Position numbers and translations under genes: made by a program. A DNA stretch of 5,183 nt from Clostridia bacterium (GTDB lineage: Bacteria > Bacillota > Clostridia > HGM11327): NCBI GenBank assembly GCA_017935525.1, contig JAGBHJ010000094.1, positions 1 to 5,183 on the forward strand, written 5' to 3'. Positions 1 through 5,183 of the stretch are shown one piece after another (position 1 is the first letter of the stretch; every line of letters begins with the position of its first letter). The notes beneath the pieces were generated by a model. That model was not told the DNA's origin and ran no database searches. It saw only the letters and a program-made list of their open reading frames with translations.

Positions 1-137
1 GGTATTCTGTCGTAAAAATACGTATTTACGTCAATTTCCTGTTCAGCATTTGCTTCTGCTGTAAAACCGGGTGTTACCGCAATAAACGATACCGCGGTAA
101 CACACACCAATAATATGCTCAATATAAGCCTTTTCAT
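1..137 (-). CDS. Exported protein, N-terminal fragment (signal peptide only visible)
   Basis: Only the first 45 codons lie in the window; the gene continues past the left edge. The start ATG is at 137-135 and is preceded by GGAG at 147-144 with a 6-base gap, which supports this start. The product begins MKRLILSILLVCVTAVSFIA. This is a classical Sec signal peptide: positive n-region (K2, R3), hydrophobic core of about residues 4-21, and a likely signal peptidase I site after A29-N30-A31, before E32. No lipobox cysteine is seen. The mature part starts acidic (EQEIDVNTYFYDRI), and too little is visible to name a family. It starts 15 bases after the pepF stop, with no terminator or promoter between, so it is probably the second gene of a pepF operon. 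Its function is unknown. Confidence 0.8.
   Translation of the reverse strand, partial: MKRLILSILLVCVTAVSFIAVTPGFTAEANAEQEIDVNTYFYDRI
71..103. repeat. 10-bp perfect inverted repeat inside the signal-peptide coding region
   Basis: GTGTTACCGC (71-80) and GCGGTAACAC (94-103) are exact reverse complements separated by 13 bases. In the minus-strand mRNA they would form a 10-bp hairpin about 35 bases after the start codon. It encodes part of the hydrophobic core of the signal peptide (CVTAV...AVTP). No U-tract follows, so it is not an intrinsic terminator. It may be chance arising from the repeated Val-Thr/Ala-Val codons. Confidence 0.6.
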
Positions 138-152
138 TATAAGCTCCGATCC

Positions 153-1913
153 TTATTTACTTGTCTGTGCAATGAACTCGTCAATTCTGTCAGCGATCAT
201 CTGCAAGCTGGTGCGCCAGAATTCGGGCTTGGTAAGGTCTATTCCCGCAATTTCGGCAACGTGCTCAACGGAATCCACCGTCGTTGCCTTCAGCAACGCT
301 CTGTACTTGGGCAGGAAAGCCTCTCCCTCCTCAAGGTATTTTGCATAAAGACCTCTGGAGAAAAGTCCGCCAAACGCATAGGGGAAATTGTAGTAGCTCA
401 GACCTGCTCTGTAATAATGGCTCTTGCAGCACCACATATAGGGATGCAGGTAGTTGGGATCAAGTCCGTCACCATAAGCCTCTTTTTGCGCGTTGAGCAT
501 TATCTCCTCAAGCTCGCCTGCAAACATAAACGTCTTGTTCCTGCGGCGGATGACCTCATCCTCAAAGAGGAATCTGGAATAAATATCAACTATTATCTGT
601 GTGCAATCCTGAATCTGACTTTCGATAAGTCCTATCTTCTCCTCGCCGTCAGCCTTTTCGATGGCATCGTTTACGATTATGAGCTCATTAAAATTAGAAG
701 CCGTTTCCGCAACAGGCATTGTATAACCCGTATTCAAGGGTCTGTGGTCCTGGATCTGCTGACCGTGATATGCATGGCCAAGCTCGTGAGCCAATGTCAC
801 CACCGAGCCAAAGCTGCCCGAGAAGTTTGTAAGAATTCTGCTCTGACCTACAAACGGGAGATTGGAGCAGAAAGCGCCGCCAACCTTGCCCTGATGAGGA
901 TAGAAATCTATCCACTCCTCATTAAATGCTCTGTCAACCATTTCCGCAAGGTCGCCTGCAAAGCTGTTGAAGTGCTCCACCAAGTACTTGTGAGCATCCT
1001 CAACCGTAAACGCTTCGGAAGATGCCTCGCCCATGGATGTAAAAAGCTCATACCACGGAAGTCCGTTTTTGTAGCCCAAAAGCTTAGCCTTGTGCTTAAG
1101 ATACTGACGGAATTTTGGCATAAACTCGCGCATAGCCTCAAGCATTGCGTCCAACGTGGCTTTATTCATTCTGGACTGGGCAAGAGTCATCTCAAGAGGA
1201 TTTTCGTAGCCTCTGAGCTCTGCCTCCGTATTTACCTGCTCCTTGATGCTGTTTATAGCAAAGGCAATGGAATCCTTTATTTTGGAGTAGCACGCAAGCT
1301 CCGCCTCGTAAGCCTCTTTTCTTACAACGGGATCGTCGCTTTCAGCAAGACCTCTTATTGCGGAGAGAGTAGTCTTTTCGCCCTTGTAATCCACCTCCAC
1401 GTTTGCAGTAAGGAAAGAGAACAGGTCGCCCCAAGCCTTACCGCCGCTGATATTCAGCTTTGCAAAGACAGCCTCTGCATCGTCGGACATATTGTGAGAA
1501 ACAGATTCCTTTATCTCATTAAAATAGAATTTGTACTGTGACAGTACCTCGTCGCTTTCAAGAACGCTGTCCAGATCCTCTATACTGCCGACAAATTTTT
1601 CAAAAACCACGTTTTCCTTTGCCGTGCTTGCAAGCATTGCGCTGATCTTTGTGGTGTAGGCAGCCCCTGCAGTGTCTGCGGAGTTTGTTGATCTTCTGAG
1701 GCTGAAAAAGCCCGAAAGTCTGCGTACCAAAAGACTCATTTCTTCCTTGATGTCAATGATCTTCCTCAGCGAAGCCGCAGGGGACTCCCCATCAAGCTTT
1801 GCAACTGCTGACTTGTATTCAGCTACTGTTTTTTCAAGAAGATCAAGATCAGTATCGATCTTAGGATCATCGGCGCCATTGTAAAGGATATCAAGTGACC
1901 ATTCGTTATACAT
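153..1913 (-). CDS. pepF: Oligoendopeptidase F, pepF/M3 family zinc metallopeptidase
   Basis: A 586-residue cytosolic zinc peptidase of family M3, which cleaves short peptides internally and serves peptide turnover. The sequence shows the zinc motif HELGH at residues 376-380 (H376 and H380 ligands, E377 catalytic base). A third ligand is likely E403 in AETASNFNE, 23 residues downstream, as in M3 enzymes. The C-terminal tyrosine-rich substrate loop is present (HPYMW at 490-494, H499, Y500, Y501, Y507, Y508, Y512). An N-terminal helical domain covers roughly residues 1-180 and the catalytic domain the rest. The length matches the roughly 590-residue pepF/M3 subgroup and no break is seen. The start is placed at ATG 1913-1911 because AGGAG (1925-1921) lies 7 bases upstream. 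The frame stays open to 1970, but an earlier start would sit on the promoter -35 box. No signal peptide is seen. The gene has its own promoter and is probably co-transcribed with the exported-protein gene behind it. Its physiological substrate cannot be told from sequence. Confidence 0.95.
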   Translation of the reverse strand: MYNEWSLDILYNGADDPKIDTDLDLLEKTVAEYKSAVAKLDGESPAASLRKIIDIKEEMSLLVRRLSGFFSLRRSTNSADTAGAAYTTKISAMLASTAKENVVFEKFVGSIEDLDSVLESDEVLSQYKFYFNEIKESVSHNMSDDAEAVFAKLNISGGKAWGDLFSFLTANVEVDYKGEKTTLSAIRGLAESDDPVVRKEAYEAELACYSKIKDSIAFAINSIKEQVNTEAELRGYENPLEMTLAQSRMNKATLDAMLEAMREFMPKFRQYLKHKAKLLGYKNGLPWYELFTSMGEASSEAFTVEDAHKYLVEHFNSFAGDLAEMVDRAFNEEWIDFYPHQGKVGGAFCSNLPFVGQSRILTNFSGSFGSVVTLAHELGHAYHGQQIQDHRPLNTGYTMPVAETASNFNELIIVNDAIEKADGEEKIGLIESQIQDCTQIIVDIYSRFLFEDEVIRRRNKTFMFAGELEEIMLNAQKEAYGDGLDPNYLHPYMWCCKSHYYRAGLSYYNFPYAFGGLFSRGLYAKYLEEGEAFLPKYRALLKATTVDSVEHVAEIAGIDLTKPEFWRTSLQMIADRIDEFIAQTSK

Positions 1914-1941
1914 AAAAATTCTCCTGTATGTTGTTTTGTTT

Positions 1942-1970
1942 ATTATACAACAAATCCCGATAATTTGCAA
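1942..1970 (-). promoter_or_regulatory. Sigma-A type promoter of pepF
   Basis: On the minus strand, TTGCAA (1970-1965) is followed after exactly 17 bases by a perfect TATAAT (1947-1942). Transcription would begin near 1935, giving a leader of about 20 bases that contains the AGGAG ribosome binding site at 1925-1921. The promoter lies just downstream of the terminator at 1972-2003, so pepF starts a new transcription unit. No operator-like repeat is seen in it. Confidence 0.85.
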
Positions 1971-1971
1971 T

Positions 1972-2003
1972 AAAAAAAGATCGTTTGTCCGTTAAGACAA
2001 ACG
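1972..2003 (-). terminator. Intrinsic terminator, minus strand, with no gene directly upstream
   Basis: Perfect 8-bp stem CGTTTGTC (1982-1989) / GACAAACG (1996-2003) with a 6-base loop. In the minus-strand direction it is followed by a run of seven T (plus-strand A 1972-1978). On the plus strand no T-run follows, so it acts in one direction only. No gene lies between it and the terminator behind the tRNA. It either stops read-through, ends an unseen non-coding transcript, or is left over from a lost gene. Confidence 0.8.
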
Positions 2004-2108
2004 TCCCATATCTATTCAAAATCCGATGATAATAAATAAATAGTGAATAAACAAGATATCCTACAGGTCCGAGGATGAATTCAAGCTCTTACATAATCGT
2101 TAGTTTTA
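2004..2108. other. AT-rich intergenic stretch, no feature seen
   Basis: About 105 bases between the orphan terminator and the hairpin array. It is rich in A and T around 2029-2055. I see no open frame with a ribosome binding site, no convincing promoter on either strand and no strong repeat. With the array and the two terminators it makes up the gene-free stretch between pepF and the tRNA. Confidence 0.6.
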
Positions 2109-2150
2109 AGTGATATTCGCCTCCAAAACCGGGCGAAGCCAAATATCACT
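2109..2150. repeat. Nested palindrome at the left boundary of the hairpin array
   Basis: AGTGATATT (2109-2117) is the exact reverse complement of AATATCACT (2142-2150). Inside, TTCGCC (2116-2121) pairs with GGCGAA (2132-2137). The outer arms resemble the linkers of the array to the right (TATATCATC and its reverse complement), placed in opposite orientations on the two sides of an inner hairpin. I therefore read it as the leftmost array unit with a linker on each side. Confidence 0.65.
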
Positions 2151-2387
2151 TGCAAAGCAAATACCACGCACCAAAGGTGCATATAACAGAAATGCAACTC
2201 GTAAAATCACGCCGTAAGGCGTGTATATCATCCGCAACTTGTTGCGGTATATCATCAATGCGAAGCATTGTATATCATCAAGCCGCAGGAGGATGCACGC
2301 TGGCGCGTGATGAGATACAAGGGCGGCTCGCCGCCCTTGATGATATCCACGACTGCGTCGTGATGATATGCCAAGCCTGCGGCTTGG
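2150..2387. repeat. Array of about ten different short hairpins separated by a near-constant linker (GTATATCATC)
   Basis: Plus-strand units, stem/stem: TTGC/GCAA (2150-2160), GCACC/GGTGC (2168-2180), a decayed stretch (about 2183-2207), CACGCC/GGCGTG (2208-2223), CCGCAAC/GTTGCGG (2232-2247), CAATGC/GCATTG (2256-2270), a broken unit CAAGCCGCAGG (2279-2289), CACGC/GCGTG (2296-2309), CAAGGGCGGC/GCCGCCCTTG (2318-2339), CACGAC/GTCGTG (2348-2362) and CCAAGCC/GGCTTGG (2371-2387). Loops are 2-4 bases. TATATCATC is an exact linker at 2224, 2248 and 2271. On the right it appears inverted, as GATGAGATAC (2309), GATGATATC (2339) and GATGATATG (2362). Spacing is mostly 23-24 bases. Stems differ while pairing is kept, and linkers stay constant, which points to maintained or copied hairpins. 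The function is unknown. It is not a CRISPR, because the variable parts are palindromes and the constant part is only about 10 bases. The reading frames across it are artefacts. Confidence 0.85.
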
Positions 2388-2390
2388 ATA

Positions 2391-2436
2391 AACAAAAAGA
2401 GAACATTTGTCGGTAGACAAATGTTCTCTTTTTGTT
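2391..2436. terminator. Bidirectional intrinsic terminator after tRNA-Leu
   Basis: A perfect 21-bp inverted repeat (2391-2411 and 2416-2436) with a 4-base loop. The inner stem GAGAACATTTGTC is followed by CTTTTTGTT on both strands, so it can stop transcription in both directions. Its outermost base pair coincides with the last A of the tRNA CCA end. It terminates the tRNA transcript on the minus strand and would also stop any plus-strand transcript of the hairpin array. Confidence 0.9.
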
Positions 2437-2522
2437 GGTGCCGAAGACCGGACTTGAACCGGTACGATTTTTAGGTCCCGGGATTTTAAGTCCCGTGCGT
2501 CTGCCTATTCCGCCACTCCGGC
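2436..2522 (-). tRNA. trnL: tRNA-Leu (anticodon UAA), CCA encoded
   Basis: Reading the minus strand from 2522 gives an 87-base tRNA of the long-variable-arm class. The acceptor stem is GCCGGAG with CTTCGGC (one G-U pair), followed by an encoded ACCA end. The anticodon stem is CGGGA/TCCCG around loop CTTAAAA, with anticodon TAA at 2488-2486, decoding UUA leucine codons. The T arm is ACCGG-TTCAAGT-CCGGT. The D-loop region has the GGCGGAATAGGCAGACGC pattern typical of bacterial leucine tRNAs. The 15-base variable region pairs only weakly. It has its own strong promoter and a terminator immediately after CCA, so it forms a single-gene unit. Confidence 0.97.
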
Positions 2523-2537
2523 TGAATTACGCTAATT

Positions 2538-2566
2538 ATTATAGCACAAAAACGGCTTTGTGTCAA
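2538..2566 (-). promoter_or_regulatory. Consensus sigma-A promoter of tRNA-Leu
   Basis: On the minus strand, perfect TTGACA (2566-2561), exactly 17 bases, then perfect TATAAT (2543-2538), 15 bases before the tRNA 5' end. This is the ideal housekeeping promoter and fits a highly expressed stable RNA. The spacer holds a 6-bp inverted repeat (CACAAA 2545-2550 / TTTGTG 2557-2562). Confidence 0.93.
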
Positions 2567-2599
2567 CTGCTTTTTATTCAAAACATCCTGTTTTTTGGG

Positions 2600-2631
2600 A
2601 ATTAAAACTGCCCGAGGAATCCCCCGGGCAG
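2600..2631 (-). terminator. Intrinsic terminator of the CvpA-like gene
   Basis: GC-rich stem CTGCCCG (2608-2614) / CGGGCAG (2625-2631) with a 10-base loop that can extend the stem by G-C pairs. On the minus strand it is followed by TTTTAATT (2607-2600). It lies 17 bases after the stop of the CvpA-like gene and before the tRNA promoter, separating the two units. The T-run is short, so termination may be incomplete. Confidence 0.8.
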
Positions 2632-2647
2632 CTATGCTCGTAAATTA

Positions 2648-5183
2648 TTACTTCATCCAACCGTCGATCTTTGCGGAAACGTCTGCGCCGCAGAACTTTG
2701 CCAGCATAATAACGTTTGTCTTGAAGCTTGCGCCGTCGCTTGCAGCAGAGTGCATCTCAACGTAGGTCTGTACCATTTCCTCAACGTTCTTTGCGCCAAG
2801 TTCTTCGCCAAGATTCAACGGGTCAAAGCCCTTTTCTGTTACAACGTCGCTGATAGTGTTCATAATTACCTTTGAGGTTACGATAGCGTCGATGTAGTCC
2901 GCAAGGTCAAGTCCCTCCTCTGCGTTGATAGCCATATCAAACAGGGAGAATACTGCGTCGGCCTCCTTCTTGACCTCCTCCTCGCTAAGCTCGTGGGATT
3001 CTGCCATATTGTCGCACAGAGCGCCAAGTGTAAAGCAGATGCCCTCTGCAAAGTCCTCGGGAATGCCTGCAGCCGTAAGAAGGTCGGGAGCAAACAGCGT
3101 CTTAACAACGTCTGCAACGCCCTTTGTCATGTTGTGGAGCAACCAGGAAACGTTTTCCTCCAGCTTTTCAATGTCCTGACCACCGTTATTTGTAATATCC
3201 ATAACGATCTGAGTAGCCTTCTGTGTTACCTCAAACAGCTCCTCAAACTTTACGTCCTCGTTATTGATGATGGAGTCGATATCGATCTTATCCGTATCAA
3301 TGGGCAATGAATCGCCAATGGAGGGGGATGATATAACCGCGTCTATGGTATCCTTTGCCACGTCGCCCAGCAGCGCGCTGTCAAACAAGCTGTCCATTGC
3401 AGAGCCAAGAGCCTTAATGTCCAGATCTTCTATGGAGATCTCCTCATCGCCCTTATTCATGGAATCAACAAACTGGGTCACGGAAGCAACAACGTTGCTC
3501 AACGCCTTGACCTCTTTTTCCAGCTCTTCCTGTGAGAGTGAAAGCAGAGCATCCTTGGAAACCTTGATGGTATCCAAAGTAACCGCCTTTGTCACGAACG
3601 TATCAACGGACTTCAACGCCTCAACAGCAGCCACGTCAATAGTGGGAGCAGTCTCAAACGTTTCCTTCAGCTCCTGGCAAAGGTCCTTTGCAGCCTGGAG
3701 ATATACGGAAGCTTTGTCAATTGAGCCGCCATCCTTGGAGTCAACCTCGTCCATATCGGAGAAGTCAAACGCAATAGCAAAGAACTCCTGTATCTCGCTT
3801 TCCTCAACGTTGGGAACAAAGTCCTCAAAGCCCTTTACAAGTGCCGTTGTTATAGCAGGAACTATGGACTCGTCGATCTCAACGCCGTTCTTCTTAAGGA
3901 TCTCGCTGAGCTTGTCAGACGTCAACGTAGATGCGTTAAGCTCCGCTGTAATTGCCGTAATAAAATTGTCATAAACCTCGTTCTTGTCAGCAGGCAAGCC
4001 CAAGGAGCTACCCATGGACTGGATACCCGTGTTGATGAGTGTGGGCAAAAGCTCCTTCATTCTGTCGTTGCTTGTCACCTTTGTCAAGAGATCCTCAATA
4101 AAGCCCTCCTGTGTGATAGCCTCCAGAATGTCGAATTCCTCGCCGCCCTCGCCGCCAATGGAATCCAGCATACCGTATTCCGTTGCAACCTCAATAATAC
4201 CTGCAACCGTAACAAGGTCTTCCTTGATGGTGTCAACTGTGCTGTGGCTGAATACGTCACATACCTCACCGATGATATCACCCATCACGCCCTCCATCTG
4301 AGGAGGAGCAATACCCATATAGGCCTCGCCCTCTGCCCATGCCTCTGTAAGGTCAACCACAAAAGCACAAACGATAGCGCTGATGCCCTCGGACTCCTTT
4401 ATATAGTCCGCAACAGCCTCAAGAGCTGCGGCATAATCAGGCTCGTCGCCGCTGATGGCAGGCATGATCTCGTCCGCAATGGGAACAATGCCCTTAAGCT
4501 CCGTTGTAATGCACATGCTGTTGCCGCCAACGGAGATCTTTGTGAGCTGTGTATTGAACACATCACCCATTCTGCCGGAGATGTTTACAAACCAATTGTC
4601 GGAAACACTCTGACAGATATCGATCACGTCGCGATTTTCTTCAGCTGATTCTTCGTCAGAAGCCATGATGGAAGGAACAGCCTCAGTTGCTATGTCCGCA
4701 ATGGACATAACGGGGCCCATCCATACGCCCATAAAGAATACACCCGTAATAATACCCAACAACATACCGCAAAGTCTGTCGCAGGGGAACGTTCTGCGGT
4801 TTTCCTTTGTCACGATCTTTCTTGCAATGATCTGATAAGGAATTATCATCAGTATTGAGAGCACGCAGAACAATACTCCAAACACTACCATGGCTGTCAC
4901 ACCGGACGCCAAGCCTCTGATCAACTCTCCAACCAGACCCTCAGCAGTCAAGATCGGATTAGCTACGCCTCCCCCATTTGCGACGGACTCAAGCGCATCC
5001 TTGATGGCTGAATCGTATATCACATTTGAGATAGGCTTACTCACAAACATCGAAATCAGGGCCGCCACAGCATAGCTTGCCAGACGGAGTGCGGACTTGA
5101 CAGTTCTTCTGCCCAAGCCAACAAAAAGCCCGATCAGCGCCGCTACGCACACCAGCGCTGTAATTCCGATGGAAACATAATTA
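2648..5183 (-). CDS. CvpA-like membrane protein with large acidic C-terminal domain (5' end missing)
   Basis: The frame is open to the right edge. The GTG at 5152-5150 is internal, since ten more codons (NYVSIGITAL) precede it in frame and belong to the first membrane helix, so the true start lies outside the window. Of 844 visible residues, four hydrophobic segments occupy about 2-24, 29-51, 95-120 and 135-160. The G-L-x-x-G-x-x-R-x-x-x-K pattern after helix 1 resembles the CvpA (colicin V production) family. Basic residues after helix 1 (RRTVK) and between helices 3 and 4 (RKIVTKENRR) suggest those loops are cytoplasmic, which places the C-terminal ~690 residues outside. That region is mainly predicted helical with no catalytic motif I recognise. 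It is very acidic: after visible residue 210 I count about 126 D/E against 40 K/R, with only one arginine. The protein ends GWMK-stop and is followed by a terminator. The CvpA assignment is moderate; the role is unknown, perhaps envelope-related. Confidence 0.8.
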   Translation of the reverse strand, partial: NYVSIGITALVCVAALIGLFVGLGRRTVKSALRLASYAVAALISMFVSKPISNVIYDSAIKDALESVANGGGVANPILTAEGLVGELIRGLASGVTAMVVFGVLFCVLSILMIIPYQIIARKIVTKENRRTFPCDRLCGMLLGIITGVFFMGVWMGPVMSIADIATEAVPSIMASDEESAEENRDVIDICQSVSDNWFVNISGRMGDVFNTQLTKISVGGNSMCITTELKGIVPIADEIMPAISGDEPDYAAALEAVADYIKESEGISAIVCAFVVDLTEAWAEGEAYMGIAPPQMEGVMGDIIGEVCDVFSHSTVDTIKEDLVTVAGIIEVATEYGMLDSIGGEGGEEFDILEAITQEGFIEDLLTKVTSNDRMKELLPTLINTGIQSMGSSLGLPADKNEVYDNFITAITAELNASTLTSDKLSEILKKNGVEIDESIVPAITTALVKGFEDFVPNVEESEIQEFFAIAFDFSDMDEVDSKDGGSIDKASVYLQAAKDLCQELKETFETAPTIDVAAVEALKSVDTFVTKAVTLDTIKVSKDALLSLSQEELEKEVKALSNVVASVTQFVDSMNKGDEEISIEDLDIKALGSAMDSLFDSALLGDVAKDTIDAVISSPSIGDSLPIDTDKIDIDSIINNEDVKFEELFEVTQKATQIVMDITNNGGQDIEKLEENVSWLLHNMTKGVADVVKTLFAPDLLTAAGIPEDFAEGICFTLGALCDNMAESHELSEEEVKKEADAVFSLFDMAINAEEGLDLADYIDAIVTSKVIMNTISDVVTEKGFDPLNLGEELGAKNVEEMVQTYVEMHSAASDGASFKTNVIMLAKFCGADVSAKIDGWMK

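Noticed and set aside
261..1541. Long plus-strand open frame (426 codons) opposite pepF
   Set aside because: It lies wholly antisense to a peptidase with intact catalytic motifs, its product has no recognisable domain, and no ribosome binding site or promoter precedes it.
1914..1970. Upstream extension of pepF by 19 residues
   Set aside because: The extended start would overlap the -35 box of the promoter and lacks a ribosome binding site, while the ATG at 1913 has AGGAG at the right distance.
2004..2060. Plus-strand promoter for an array transcript (GATAAT near 2028)
   Set aside because: No acceptable -35 box is found 16-18 bases upstream, and AT-rich DNA makes -10-like strings common.
2150..2387. 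CRISPR array
   Set aside because: The constant element is only about 10 bases, the variable parts are 13-22 base palindromes, the linker changes orientation and no cas gene is seen.
2106..2420. Open frames of 104 codons (minus) and 88 codons (plus, 2150-2416) across the hairpin array
   Set aside because: Both run through the palindromic units and into the terminator, have no ribosome binding site, and translate the linker repeatedly (ISS, YHQ, DDIHD-type strings). They are by-products of the repeat array.
2580..2594. Small inverted repeat AAAACA-TCC-TGTTTT as a plus-strand terminator
   Set aside because: The stem is only six weak, AT-rich pairs and there is no plus-strand gene to terminate.
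3264..3974. Serine-rich plus-strand open frame (236 codons) opposite the CvpA-like gene
   Set aside because: The serine-rich composition is what the complement of acidic, leucine/alanine-rich coding sequence gives; it is antisense with no start signals.

Overview
The window looks like a chromosomal segment of an anaerobic Firmicute of the class Clostridia, probably close to Ruminococcus/Oscillospiraceae. The evidence is strong AGGAG-type ribosome binding sites, consensus sigma-A promoters, a pepF/M3 peptidase of the Firmicutes type, a large CvpA-like protein and moderate GC. The genus-level placement is inference. All genes read on the minus strand, so the biological order runs from the right edge to the left.

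Right part (2600-5183): a large membrane protein, cut by the right edge, with four N-terminal transmembrane segments of CvpA type. They are followed by about 690 very acidic, almost arginine-free residues that probably lie outside the membrane. A hairpin terminator follows the gene. Next comes a tRNA-Leu(UAA) gene with its own near-perfect promoter (TTGACA-17-TATAAT), and directly after it a long bidirectional terminator.

Middle (1972-2436): about 460 bases without a credible gene. Most of it (2109-2387) is an array of about ten short hairpins with different stem sequences. A nearly constant linker, GTATATCATC, separates them, and its orientation flips near 2285-2296. Terminators whose hairpins share the core TTTGTC...GACAAA stand on both sides. 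This array is the most unusual part of the window.

Left part (1-1970): pepF, a cytosolic M3 zinc oligopeptidase of 586 residues, has its own promoter (TTGCAA-17-TATAAT) and ribosome binding site. Fifteen bases behind it starts a second gene, cut by the left edge, whose product begins with a clear signal peptide. The two are probably co-transcribed. The remaining content is ordinary housekeeping sequence, and no defence, phage or transposase gene is visible.
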